From positions 1 to 59,851 of the forward strand of contig CALUTT010000005.1 of the NCBI GenBank assembly GCA_944323775.1: DNA of 59,851 bases, read 5' to 3'. The position numbers and the translations under genes were made by a program. The notes beneath the pieces were generated by a model. That model was not told where the DNA came from and did no database searches. It saw nothing but the letters and a program-made list of their open reading frames with translations. Origin of the DNA: an uncultured Bacteroidales bacterium. GTDB taxonomy: Bacteria > Bacteroidota > Bacteroidia > Bacteroidales > UBA932. Shown here piece after piece: positions 17,125 to 25,309 of the stretch. Position 1 is the first letter of the stretch. Every line of letters begins with the position of its first letter.

Positions 17125-19244
17125 TATTCCGTCATGGCCTTCAGGCGCGCAATTGACAAAAGCATTGACTCCGTATCGGTCTCCGTCTGACGGATAAAGG
17201 CATCATCGTCGAGACTGCCGGAAACAGCGGACATCTCATCCGCATTGCGGAAAGTGGCCTGGCGGAATACGTTGTCAAAATCCTTCTTCCTGCTGCCGGA
17301 GACACGCCCGCATATCTCGCGGCATATCCTTTCCTCCTTCGCGAACACTTCCATCCAGTCCCTGACACGCACACTGCCGTCCCAGCCTTCCAGCAAGGCG
17401 AGGCACTGGAGAGCATGGGCGAGCCTGTCCTCCGGGTAACGGGCAAAAAGACAGTCATATCGGGCATGGATGTCATCCCATCCGGCAAGAGATCCGAGAG
17501 CCACTTCACGGCGCAGGTCCTCCACATCGCATTCGCGCATAACCTGTCCGCCAAGGTTCACCCACCGTCTCTCACCTGAAGCGCACGCAAGCGCCGAAAG
17601 TTTCCCGAGCGACACTTCGCCCCCTCTGTCACGGTAATCCAGGATACACCTTACGGCATAATGCACCACCATGTCGGCATACGCGGCATAGGCCTCGGCA
17701 GGCTTCAGGATTCGTGTACGCCTGGAAGACCTTTCCATACCGTATCCAAGGACCTCCAGCCCCGCAAGTGCAGACGGGCCGCCGCCAAGAAGCGCGGCAC
17801 CCTCTTCCCGGAGGATACGTTCAGGGACACCGTCCGCTGCGGCCCCGGCCCTGCGCCTTGCGGCGGCTCCGGTCCACAGTTCAAGCAGGGACCTCGCCTG
17901 CATCACCTGCTCCATACAGTCCGGAGCATAAATGTCGAATTCAATATTCTGCCGTCTTGTCTTCCTCGTATCCCTGGCCTTGTACTTGGCACCGTTCCTT
18001 GCAAGTGCGTACATGTCATACATCCACCAGTAGGCAGGCATTACCTCCAGCATGCCTTCCCTCTCATTGTCAGAGACAAGGCTGAAAGGCAGACGGATAT
18101 CAAGTTCATAGGGATATGAGCCCTTGGAAAGCAGCGTGAACGGCGCAAACGAAGATGAATGCTTCAAGGACACGCAGAGTCCGGGCCAGAATCCCCTGCC
18201 GGCGACGAGCTCCCCGTCGTTCCGGCGGCTGTTGTGGTTCGACCCGAGCGTAGCGCCGGCCGCAATATTGCTCTGGCCGCAGACAAGCGCCGCTATCAGG
18301 AACGAATTGTTGTGATGCTGCTCGTGTGCGGGAAATATCAGGCTGTTCAGCACCTCGCAGCATGCCGCTGTCCCATTGTCGCCGAGTATGCTGTCGTAGA
18401 ACCGTACTCCCGACTTGAGAGTGCAGTTGCTTCCGAGTATGAAGTGCCGGGCGGTGCACCCCTCGTACAGTCTGCACCCGAAGCCGACGATTCCGTCTTC
18501 GAGAACCGCATTCTCACCGATCCGGACAGGTTCACTGGCTGAAGAGTCGACAGTCACGTTCTTCAAACGGCAAGCGCAGTCCACCACACAGCCTTCGCCG
18601 AGCATGGCATTCTCGATGGAAAGCGTATTCTTTATTACTGACGCAGGGCCTATCTCTCCCCGCTTGCCTGACAGGGCGGAATTCCGTCGAAGCGTCATGT
18701 CAGCAAGTCTTTCCTGCAGGGCGAGGTCATCACGGTATTTCGCATACAGAAAAGCGTCTGCCGTATTCATTCCGTCGAACGGCAGCACAGCACGGCCTCC
18801 GGACTCGTTCATGACTGCTATGCCGCGGTCTGCGAGGGCAGGACATCCGAAATCAGCGTCCGGCCCGGTCGTCATCTGCCCGACATTGAATATCAGGCAC
18901 CCGTCATGCACGATATAACGGCTGACAATCCCGGCATTGTGGATTGCGCAGTCATCTCCTATGTCGCAATTTTCTATAAAAGATCCGTAGATTCCTGTCG
19001 GGAACCTCAAGGATCCGTACTCCAGCAATCCGCGCGTAATCCGCCCGATGCGCACCGTTCCGCTGAAGCGGCAGTTCCGTATCAGATCGGCTCTGAAACC
19101 GCTCTGCGGGACCAGGAATGAATTCCAGTCATCACAAAAGTTCCCCCCGGACAGCAGCATGTCAAGCTCGTCCTGACAGAGACGGCGCCACCTGTTGTCC
19201 TGACCGTCCATAGAACCGCAAACGGAATGTAGTCTGTCATCCAT
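17124..19244 (-). CDS. DUF4954 family protein (beta-helix, function unknown)
   Basis: 706 residues from the ATG at 19244, 10 nt after the previous stop; the in-frame ATG at 19301 would overlap that gene by 47 nt. Residues ~60-330 contain irregular hexapeptide-like repeats of the left-handed beta-helix type (IGDDCAIHNAGIV, IENAMLGEGCVVDC, LGSNCTLKSGVRFYDSILGDN). A conserved block near 330-400 contains AHEQHHNNSFLIAALVCGQSNIAAG and LGSNHNSR. A helical C-terminal half follows. There is no signal peptide, so it is cytoplasmic. Its catalytic or scaffold role is not known to me. It is widespread in Bacteroidota. It is sandwiched between a TapB-like gene and lplA. Confidence 0.85.
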   Translation of the reverse strand: MDDRLHSVCGSMDGQDNRWRRLCQDELDMLLSGGNFCDDWNSFLVPQSGFRADLIRNCRFSGTVRIGRITRGLLEYGSLRFPTGIYGSFIENCDIGDDCAIHNAGIVSRYIVHDGCLIFNVGQMTTGPDADFGCPALADRGIAVMNESGGRAVLPFDGMNTADAFLYAKYRDDLALQERLADMTLRRNSALSGKRGEIGPASVIKNTLSIENAMLGEGCVVDCACRLKNVTVDSSASEPVRIGENAVLEDGIVGFGCRLYEGCTARHFILGSNCTLKSGVRFYDSILGDNGTAACCEVLNSLIFPAHEQHHNNSFLIAALVCGQSNIAAGATLGSNHNSRRNDGELVAGRGFWPGLCVSLKHSSSFAPFTLLSKGSYPYELDIRLPFSLVSDNEREGMLEVMPAYWWMYDMYALARNGAKYKARDTRKTRRQNIEFDIYAPDCMEQVMQARSLLELWTGAAARRRAGAAADGVPERILREEGAALLGGGPSALAGLEVLGYGMERSSRRTRILKPAEAYAAYADMVVHYAVRCILDYRDRGGEVSLGKLSALACASGERRWVNLGGQVMRECDVEDLRREVALGSLAGWDDIHARYDCLFARYPEDRLAHALQCLALLEGWDGSVRVRDWMEVFAKEERICREICGRVSGSRKKDFDNVFRQATFRNADEMSAVSGSLDDDAFIRQTETDTESMLLSIARLKAMTE

Positions 19245-19254
19245 AAGAATATTG

Positions 19255-19986
19255 TCAAGCGTCCGGCATGCGGTATTCATACAGCACTGTCGACGATTCA
19301 AGCCTGTCCTTTTTCCATGTCTCCTGCTTTATGACACCCACGCCATGAGCATACCATGTCTTCATCAAAGACTTTTCGTTCACCACCATAGCCTTGACAG
19401 AGAGCTGTTCCTCGACCACATAGCAGTCAAACGTGCCGGCCGGCGTAACAAGTTTCTCCCTTCCGGACACTTTCCTGTCAGAGACATTTATCTTCACCTT
19501 GACGAACATGATCTTCATCGTAATCCCGTAGTCAGGAAGAGTCATGCCCACCGAAATGTCCGAAGGAATCCCGCGGGATTCGCCCGAAACCGTCACTTTA
19601 TCCATCACTTCGGCGATTTTGTCAGAGTCGGCGTCAGAAGCGTCTGCCACGGCATCCTTCATGGAATCGCGCATCATGGATGCGATATCCGTAATCACCT
19701 CGCCTCCGGAGAACAGCATCGGGACACGCATCCTGAACTTTGTCGTATCCTCAGGCTGGACCATCACTGAAAGCACGCTCGCGCTTCCGTCATTGAAGTC
19801 ACCGCTGAACGCAACGGTCGAGTTCTCGGTAAAGGATACATGATTCCCGGAACCGTCGGTGTCTTCATAGACAAGGACAACGCCCTCTCCCAGCGGCGGG
19901 AAGAAAGGCCTGACATCCTGTCCGTACAATACAGGGAGCGAAAGCAGGCATGATGCCAGTATGGCAATAATGGTCTTGGATGTCAT
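19255..19986 (-). CDS. secreted TapB/DUF3108-like protein
   Basis: 243 residues with a signal peptide ending at VLYGQ. Beta-rich features match the TapB/DUF3108-like group of Bacteroidota: an N-terminal FPPLGEGVVLVYEDTDGSG, and a C-terminal half with SDRKVSGREKLVTPAGTFDC, YVVEEQ, and KTWYAHGVGVIKQE. Such proteins are periplasmic or surface-facing with no firmly known function. A Ser/Asp-rich stretch near 105-130 (DAVADASDADSDK) looks like a flexible loop. It is likely the first gene of a three-gene run with DUF4954 and lplA, since it has the only nearby promoter. Confidence 0.75.
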   Translation of the reverse strand: MTSKTIIAILASCLLSLPVLYGQDVRPFFPPLGEGVVLVYEDTDGSGNHVSFTENSTVAFSGDFNDGSASVLSVMVQPEDTTKFRMRVPMLFSGGEVITDIASMMRDSMKDAVADASDADSDKIAEVMDKVTVSGESRGIPSDISVGMTLPDYGITMKIMFVKVKINVSDRKVSGREKLVTPAGTFDCYVVEEQLSVKAMVVNEKSLMKTWYAHGVGVIKQETWKKDRLESSTVLYEYRMPDA

Positions 19987-20021
19987 GATGTCAGTAATCG
20001 ATATGCCACGGCTATGGCACT

Positions 20022-20029
20022 CAAATATA
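20022..20029 (-). promoter_or_regulatory. -7 box upstream of the TapB-like gene
   Basis: TATATTTG on the minus strand, 35 nt before the ATG at 19986. It sits directly behind the U-tract of the upstream terminator, so the two transcription units are separated by a few nucleotides. Confidence 0.55.
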
Positions 20030-20030
20030 G

Positions 20031-20070
20031 CAAAAAAAAGTAAGGCCGCGATATCCCATCGCAGCCTTAC
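20031..20070 (-). terminator. intrinsic terminator of the flippase/cyclophilin operon
   Basis: On the minus strand, a 12-bp stem with one mismatch (20059-20070 with 20040-20051) and a 7-nt loop is followed by eight U. It lies 67 nt beyond the cyclophilin stop codon. Confidence 0.88.
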
Positions 20071-20137
20071 AGCAATTCTAACCTAAAATTAAACCTATGA
20101 AAAAACTATTCGAAAACAAGAAATACAAGAACTGTGC

Positions 20138-20827
20138 CTATTCCTGGTTATCGTCAAGTTTTATTGTAACAATCTTTACTGCCTGTACCGGACGGTTCCT
20201 CTCGTCCGTCTGCACGGCAGCAATGCTGTCTATGACATCAAGTCCCTCGACAGTCTGTCCGAAAACAGTATAGTCCCCGTCAAGTGCGGCACATGCGGCC
20301 TCGTCCTGTACCAGGTAGAACTGTGAGCCGGAAGACTCCTTCAGAGGGTTGGCGGCATCACCACGGCGGGCTGCAGCCAGAGCTCCCTTCTTGTGGGTGT
20401 ACTCAGGGACAAACTCCGCAGGAACCGTATAGTCAGGACCGCCAGTACCCCATTTGGCAGGATCGGAAGAGGGATCCTTCGTAAGAGGGTCACCAGCCTG
20501 AATCATGAATCCGTTTATCACACGGTGGAAAAGGATTCCGTCATAGTATCCCTGAAGTGCCAGCCTGGCAAAATTCTCACGATGCTTCGGGGTGCCTGAA
20601 TACAATTTAACCTTGATGACCCCCATGGTTGTAATAATGTCAAACACGGGTTCGGCAGGCAGAGCCGCTATCTTCTCGTCGAGAAGTTCAGCCTGGCGGG
20701 CCGCAACAGAATCGGCGGCAGCCTTGGCCGCCTGTTCCTGGGCCTTTTTGCGCGCACCACCGGCACAGCTGCCGGCAACGGCGACGATACCAACGATGCA
20801 GATCAGATAAGTCAAAAACTTTTTCAT
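20138..20827 (-). CDS. cyclophilin-type peptidyl-prolyl isomerase lipoprotein
   Basis: 229 residues. The lipobox VAGSC gives Cys21 as the lipidated residue. A short Ala/Gln/Lys helix (residues ~24-55) precedes the cyclophilin domain. The domain shows FHRVINGFMIQAGDPL with the catalytic Arg, then ESSGSQFYLVQ and DGDYTVFGQTVEGLDVID. It catalyses cis/trans isomerisation of prolyl bonds and should assist folding of envelope proteins from a membrane anchor. Its ATG overlaps the flippase stop codon (ATGA at 20827-20824), so translation is coupled. Confidence 0.93.
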   Translation of the reverse strand: MKKFLTYLICIVGIVAVAGSCAGGARKKAQEQAAKAAADSVAARQAELLDEKIAALPAEPVFDIITTMGVIKVKLYSGTPKHRENFARLALQGYYDGILFHRVINGFMIQAGDPLTKDPSSDPAKWGTGGPDYTVPAEFVPEYTHKKGALAAARRGDAANPLKESSGSQFYLVQDEAACAALDGDYTVFGQTVEGLDVIDSIAAVQTDERNRPVQAVKIVTIKLDDNQE

Positions 20828-22284
20828 GACAATTTATGTTTTTTGTTAACGTATATCAATACAACCGGATAAACGGCCAGAAGCAGTGTGTTGAAACACA
20901 GCTGAATCCATACAGGCCAGTCTGCGCCGAGCCGGCCCGGCAACACGGAAAGGGCCATCAGGACGGCAGCAAGAACAATGCTCAGAGTGATGGTCTTGAA
21001 ATCGTAGCTGACAGGGTAGTAGCGGCGGCCTATGAAGTAACTCAGGAGCATCGCCGTTCCATATCCGGCAAATCCGCCCCATGCGCACGCCCAATACCCT
21101 ATCCTCGGGACAAAGACCACGTTCACCGCTATCATGACAATGGCTCCGATGGCACTTATGACAGCCCCCCACCAGGTCCTATCGGTAAGCTTGTACCAGA
21201 ATGACAGGTTGAAATACACGCCCATGAAAATTTCGGCAAGCATTACCACAGGCACGACATCCAGGCCCTCCCAGTACGAAGGTCCGACAAAATACTTCAG
21301 AACTGGCATGTAGAACATCACGCCGAGGAACGCAAGCAGCGTGAACATTATGAAATACTTCATTCCGTCGGCGAGAGTTCCGGGGCTGTTGCGGTCCGAG
21401 GCTTCATTGAAGACGATAGGCTCGTAAGCATAGCGGAAGGCCTGGGTGAGCAGAGCCATGATCATGGCCACCTTCACGCAGGCTCCGTATATTCCCAGCT
21501 GCACCATCCCATCCTCCCCGGGCATCAGATAAGGGAAGAGCATCTTGTCGGCGACCTGGTTGAGAATCCCGACTATGCTGAGGACCATCAGAGGGAGACT
21601 GTAGCCGAGCATCCTGCGGGCGAGGCCGCGGTCAAAACCGTAGCGTATCCCCGCAGTCTCCGGGACAAGCAGAATCCCGACAAACGCGGTACAGGCCAGA
21701 TTTGCAAAGAAGATCAGGCCGGCACCTCCGTCATAACGGTCGAAAAGCCACTGAGCTGACGGAATATCCTTAAGCACAAGGAAAATGAAGAGATTGACGA
21801 GGATGCTCGGAATAATGAACGCAAACTTGAGAGCCACGAAACGCCACGGTCTGCGCTGCTGCCTCAGACGGCTGAACATCACAGACTGGAAGGCATCCAT
21901 CGCGGTAATCACTGCAAAGACGCATATATACTCGGGATGTGAGGAATATCCCATGGCCGAGGCAATCGGCAGCCTGAACAGCAGCACCAGGATCACAAAC
22001 ACCAGGGAAACGGTACCGACCATTCTCAGGGCCGTGCTGTATACCATCCTGCTGTCCTCGTCTTTCTTGCCGCAGAACCGGAACAGCGTAGTCTCCATGC
22101 CGAAAGTCAGCAGGGCAAGGAAAAACGCCGTATATGCATACAGGTTCGTGACAATCCCATACCCCCCGCTCTCGGAAGCGATCTTGTAGGTATACACGGG
22201 GACAAGCAGATAGTTCAGGAACCGTCCCACTATGCTGCTCATGCCGTAAAGCGCCGTATCCTTAAGTAGAGATTTGAGGTTCAT
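20824..22284 (-). CDS. Wzx/MATE-like polysaccharide flippase
   Basis: 486 residues with about 14 hydrophobic helices and no signal peptide, the usual build of the polysaccharide biosynthesis (Wzx/MurJ/MATE) superfamily. The N-terminus LLKDTALYGMSSIVGRFLNY is characteristic. The family flips undecaprenyl-linked sugar units across the inner membrane. No glycosyltransferase cluster is nearby, so the substrate cannot be assigned. The gene follows tsf after a 59-nt gap holding an 11-bp stem-loop. Confidence 0.88.
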   Translation of the reverse strand: MNLKSLLKDTALYGMSSIVGRFLNYLLVPVYTYKIASESGGYGIVTNLYAYTAFFLALLTFGMETTLFRFCGKKDEDSRMVYSTALRMVGTVSLVFVILVLLFRLPIASAMGYSSHPEYICVFAVITAMDAFQSVMFSRLRQQRRPWRFVALKFAFIIPSILVNLFIFLVLKDIPSAQWLFDRYDGGAGLIFFANLACTAFVGILLVPETAGIRYGFDRGLARRMLGYSLPLMVLSIVGILNQVADKMLFPYLMPGEDGMVQLGIYGACVKVAMIMALLTQAFRYAYEPIVFNEASDRNSPGTLADGMKYFIMFTLLAFLGVMFYMPVLKYFVGPSYWEGLDVVPVVMLAEIFMGVYFNLSFWYKLTDRTWWGAVISAIGAIVMIAVNVVFVPRIGYWACAWGGFAGYGTAMLLSYFIGRRYYPVSYDFKTITLSIVLAAVLMALSVLPGRLGADWPVWIQLCFNTLLLAVYPVVLIYVNKKHKLS

Positions 22285-22294
22285 TTCATTACAA

Positions 22295-22322
22295 GAAGTG
22301 CGGCCCTTTGCGGCCGCACTTC
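22295..22322 (-). terminator. stem-loop between tsf and the flippase gene
   Basis: An 11-bp perfect stem (22312-22322 with 22295-22305) and a 6-nt loop, 21 nt after the tsf stop and 10 nt before the flippase ATG. No clear U-tract follows, so it may be a weak terminator, an attenuator or an mRNA-end hairpin. Confidence 0.45.
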
Positions 22323-22343
22323 AGCATGTATGGGGTTGATAAA

Positions 22344-23339
22344 TCAGTCGTTGAGTGAGAAGCGCTTGAACACCACGACTTTGGCGTCCTTGTCGGCTGC
22401 CGCAAGGGCATCCTTGACAGAGATCTTCTCGTCGCTCATCTGATAATCCTGCTCAAGCAGAGTCTGCTCCTTGAGGAACTTCTGGACACGTCCGTGAGCG
22501 ATGTTCTGGATCATCTGCTCAGGCAGGTTCGCAGCCTTCTGCTCGCTGACGGTCTTGATGATCTCACGGGCCTTGTCAGCCTGCTCGGGAGTAATCCATC
22601 CCTTGGAGATGTTGGACTCGATATGGTCCTCGCTGTCTACATGCGCAGGATTGATGCCGGCCTTCTTCAGAGCGGCCTCCACGGCCTTCTGGACCTGCTC
22701 GTCCTTAGTCTTCTGGACAGCAACCTGATATTCGTTGTCAAGTATCTCCTTGGGGCAGTCGTCTGCCGAAATGGCGACAGGGTTCATGGATGCAACCTGC
22801 ATCACGATGCCCTTTGCGATGTCGGCGGGCACTTCCTTGTTGAAACCTACGAGAGCACCGAGCTTCCCGTTGATCTTGTGAACGTATTCCGCTACAAACG
22901 GAGCCTCCACAAGAGCGTAGCAAGCAAGGACATGCTTCTCACCGGTCTTGCCGGTCTGGGCCTCGATTGCCTGCTCGACCGTGTATCCGTCCGGCATGCG
23001 GCAGGCCTTGAGCGCCTCGATGTCGGCAGGGCAGTTTGCCATTGCAACATCGGCGATCGCATCCGCCAGATTCTGGAAATCCGCATTGCGGCTGACAAAG
23101 TCAGTCTCGCATCCGAGGCAGACAATAACTCCCTTGCCGCCTGAGACGCGGGTCTTGACTGCTCCTTCGGAGGTCTCGCGGTCCGCTCTCTTGGCTGCAA
23201 CGAGCTTACCCTTCTCGCGTATGATTTCGATAGCCTTGTTGAAGTCGCCAGCGGCCTCCTCAAGTGCCTTCTTGCAGTCCATCATACCCGCAGAAGTCAT
23301 TTTACGTAACTTCATTACGTCTGCTGCTGTCATTGCCAT
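22344..23339 (-). CDS. tsf: translation elongation factor Ts
   Basis: 331 residues. EF-Ts exchanges GDP for GTP on EF-Tu. The N-terminal UBA-like domain reads DVMKLRKMTSAGMMDCKKAL, and the family signature around the Cys/Phe of the core is CLGCETDFVSRN. The length of about 330 agrees with Bacteroidota EF-Ts, which are longer than E. coli's. The start is placed at the MAMTAAD methionine (23339), matching relatives; the ATG at 23351 adds only MKII. It is downstream of rpsB, the classic pairing. Confidence 0.96.
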   Translation of the reverse strand: MAMTAADVMKLRKMTSAGMMDCKKALEEAAGDFNKAIEIIREKGKLVAAKRADRETSEGAVKTRVSGGKGVIVCLGCETDFVSRNADFQNLADAIADVAMANCPADIEALKACRMPDGYTVEQAIEAQTGKTGEKHVLACYALVEAPFVAEYVHKINGKLGALVGFNKEVPADIAKGIVMQVASMNPVAISADDCPKEILDNEYQVAVQKTKDEQVQKAVEAALKKAGINPAHVDSEDHIESNISKGWITPEQADKAREIIKTVSEQKAANLPEQMIQNIAHGRVQKFLKEQTLLEQDYQMSDEKISVKDALAAADKDAKVVVFKRFSLND

Positions 23340-23381
23340 AATTATCTTCAATCGTTATTTAATGGAACAACTGCTTCAGAC

Positions 23382-24194
23382 TTATTCAGCGTCTGCCGCC
23401 TGTTCTGCGGCAGGCTTGCCGCCTCTGCGTGAACGCAGACGACGGGCTCCGGCAGGCTTCTCCTCAGAGAGTTCCTCTGCAGCCGCAGCATCCTTGTCCT
23501 TCTCGATCTTGCGCTCGTCGAGTCCTTCCTGTATTGCCGCGCAGAGCACGTTTACAATGCAGTTGATGGAATCGGTCGAATCGTCATTGGCCGGTATCAC
23601 ATAATCAATCGGTGTGGGATCGCAACAAGTATCAACCATTGCAAATACCGGGATGTTCAGACGATTGGCCTCCTTGACGGCATTGGCCTCCTTCTGGACG
23701 TCTACTACGAAAAGTGCTGACGGAAGGCGGCTCATGTCGCGGATAGAGCCGAGGTTCTTCTCGAGCTTGGCCCTCTGACGGTCTATCTGGAGACGCTCCC
23801 TCTTGGCGAGCTTGTCATAGGTTCCGTCCTCTTTCATCTTGTCGATGAGCGACATTTTCTTGATAGCCTTGCGTATGGTGGGGAAGTTCGTGAGCATTCC
23901 GCCCGCCCAACGCTCGGTGATGGAAGGCATGTTGACTGCGGTAGCCTTCTCCTTGACGATATCCTTTGCCTGCTTTTTCGTCGCGACGAAGAGGATCTTG
24001 CGGCCGGACCTGGCCAGCTGCTTCATCTCTTCGGCAGCCTCGTCTATCTTGCCTACTGTCTTGTGCAAGTCTATGATGTGTATTCCGTTCTTCTGGTCAA
24101 AGATATAGGGAGCCATCTTTGGATTCCACTTTCTTGCCAGGTGTCCGAAATGTACTCTTGCATCAAGCAATTCTTGGAAATTTGTACGTGACAT
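23382..24194 (-). CDS. rpsB: 30S ribosomal protein S2
   Basis: 270 residues. Standard S2 features include FQELLDARVHFGHLARKWNP at the N-terminus, RGI-like FDQKNGIHIIDLHKT, ERWAGGMLTNF, and VVDVQKEANAVKEANRLNIP. A Lys/Glu/Arg/Ala-rich tail of about 40 residues follows the S2 fold, as in other Bacteroidales. It is preceded by a 165-nt gap after rpsI that may hold a regulatory RNA structure, and followed by tsf 42 nt later. Confidence 0.97.
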   Translation of the reverse strand: MSRTNFQELLDARVHFGHLARKWNPKMAPYIFDQKNGIHIIDLHKTVGKIDEAAEEMKQLARSGRKILFVATKKQAKDIVKEKATAVNMPSITERWAGGMLTNFPTIRKAIKKMSLIDKMKEDGTYDKLAKRERLQIDRQRAKLEKNLGSIRDMSRLPSALFVVDVQKEANAVKEANRLNIPVFAMVDTCCDPTPIDYVIPANDDSTDSINCIVNVLCAAIQEGLDERKIEKDKDAAAAEELSEEKPAGARRLRSRRGGKPAAEQAADAE

Positions 24195-24359
24195 TTGTTT
24201 CTGTTCTGTTTTTAAACTGTCCCCGCATGTTCCCGGGGCCTCTTTTCTTCAAGGCGGAGTAGCGCCGATGCGGTCTCCGGCCTTTTCCGCAGCGCGGCAA
24301 CCATCATGACAAAAGGGATGGTTTGAAAAACCTGCGCTGTGCCATAAGCCATAATCTGA
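24195..24359 (-). promoter_or_regulatory. structured rpsI-rpsB intergenic region, candidate r-protein leader
   Basis: The longest gene-free gap in this ribosomal-protein cluster. On the minus strand it contains a 9-bp stem with a single bulged C (24284-24275 with 24259-24251) enclosing a 15-nt loop. Upstream is a small 5-bp triloop hairpin (24332-24320). I found no TAnnTTTG box in it, so it is probably transcribed from rpsI rather than from its own promoter. S2 autoregulates its mRNA in other bacteria, so a leader role is plausible but unproven. Confidence 0.35.
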
Positions 24360-24749
24360 CTAACGTTTGCTGAACTGGAAGCGGCGGCGTGCACCGGGCT
24401 GGCCAGGCTTCTTGCGCTCAACCTCGCGAGCATCGCGGGTGAGGAATCCTGCGGCCTTGAGTGCGGGACGGTAAGCTTCCTTGTCAACCTCGCAAAGGGC
24501 ACGGGCGATTCCGAGACGGATGGCCTCTGCCTGACCTTTGATACCGCCGCCTACGACGGTAACCTTGACGTCAAACTGGCCAAGAGTTCCGGTAACGTCC
24601 ATAGGCTGGTTAACGATATAACGCAGCGACTCGAGGGGGAAATACACCTCGAGCGCACGGTCATTGACCGTAACGTTGCCTTTGCCGGCTGAGAGGTAAA
24701 CGCGAGCCACAGCTGACTTACGTCTTCCAAGGGCGTGTGTCTGTTCCAT
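24360..24749 (-). CDS. rpsI: 30S ribosomal protein S9
   Basis: 129 residues. The usual S9 features are present: [15 protein letters not shown] at the start, [16 protein letters not shown] in the core, and the basic C-terminal tail ending RRRFQFSKR that reaches the P-site tRNA. It begins 8 nt after the rplM stop, the standard rplM-rpsI pair. Confidence 0.97.
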   Translation of the reverse strand: MEQTHALGRRKSAVARVYLSAGKGNVTVNDRALEVYFPLESLRYIVNQPMDVTGTLGQFDVKVTVVGGGIKGQAEAIRLGIARALCEVDKEAYRPALKAAGFLTRDAREVERKKPGQPGARRRFQFSKR

Positions 24750-24757
24750 TTACTCTG

Positions 24758-25222
24758 TTAAATTTCGTCCAACTTGATAACCTGAGGGTTCTGAGCCTGA
24801 TGAGGATGCTCCGGGCCTGCATAGATAAACAGGTTCCCGAGGACGTCGTCACCAAGACGGGTCTTGGGGAGCATACCCTTCACTGCTCTCCTGACAAGCT
24901 CTTCGGGATGCTTGGCAAGGATCTCCTTGGGAGTCGTGAACCTCTGCCCACCGGGATATCCGGTATAGCGGGTATACACGCGGTCCGTCATCTTCTTTCC
25001 TCCGAGGGCGACCTTTTCAGCATTGATGACGATGACATTGTCACCGCAGTCAACGTGAGGTGTATAGCCCGGCTTTGTCTTGCCGCGAAGGACAAGTGCA
25101 ACGCGCGAGGCGAGACGACCAAGAGCGAGATCAGTTGCATCAATGACAACCCACTTCTTGTCTACAGTCGCCTTGTTCAGCGATACTGTCTTGTAGCTTT
25201 GTGTGTTCACTGTCTTGATCAT
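24758..25222 (-). CDS. rplM: 50S ribosomal protein L13
   Basis: 154 residues from the ATG at 25222. Signature segments are WVVIDATDLALGRLASRVA, TPHVDCGDNVIVINAEKV and AVKGMLPKTRLG. The upstream in-frame ATG at 25270 is rejected because it lies in the promoter and would add residues absent from relatives. It is the first gene of rplM-rpsI-rpsB-tsf. Confidence 0.96.
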   Translation of the reverse strand: MIKTVNTQSYKTVSLNKATVDKKWVVIDATDLALGRLASRVALVLRGKTKPGYTPHVDCGDNVIVINAEKVALGGKKMTDRVYTRYTGYPGGQRFTTPKEILAKHPEELVRRAVKGMLPKTRLGDDVLGNLFIYAGPEHPHQAQNPQVIKLDEI

Positions 25223-25238
25223 TAAATAGTTAATAAAA

Positions 25239-25269
25239 ATTGCGATCCCTACACAAAATAGGGGTCGCA
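25239..25269 (-). promoter_or_regulatory. 12-bp inverted repeat in the rplM leader
   Basis: 25239-25250 pairs with 25258-25269 (one G-U pair) around a 7-nt loop, just upstream of rplM. It overlaps the end of the -7 box, so after initiation only the inner ~6 bp can form at the very 5' end of the mRNA. As DNA it could be an operator. There is no U-tract, so it is not a normal terminator for sdhC. Confidence 0.45.
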
Positions 25270-25298
25270 AAGATAATGATTTTTTTGTGAAAAATCAA
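25267..25298 (-). promoter_or_regulatory. rplM operon promoter
   Basis: On the minus strand, TTTG (25298-25295), 20 nt, then TATCTTTG (25274-25267). This is a full -33/-7 match with a leader of about 40 nt. Confidence 0.78.
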
Positions 25299-25309
25299 AA
25301 ACTATATGT

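Noticed and set aside
20097-20273. 58-codon plus-strand reading frame starting MKKLFENKK with an A-rich upstream and a hydrophobic IFTAC stretch
   Set aside because: It looks briefly like an exported small protein, but most of it is antisense to the cyclophilin gene and no plus-strand TAnnTTTG box precedes it. It is more likely chance in the 3' region.
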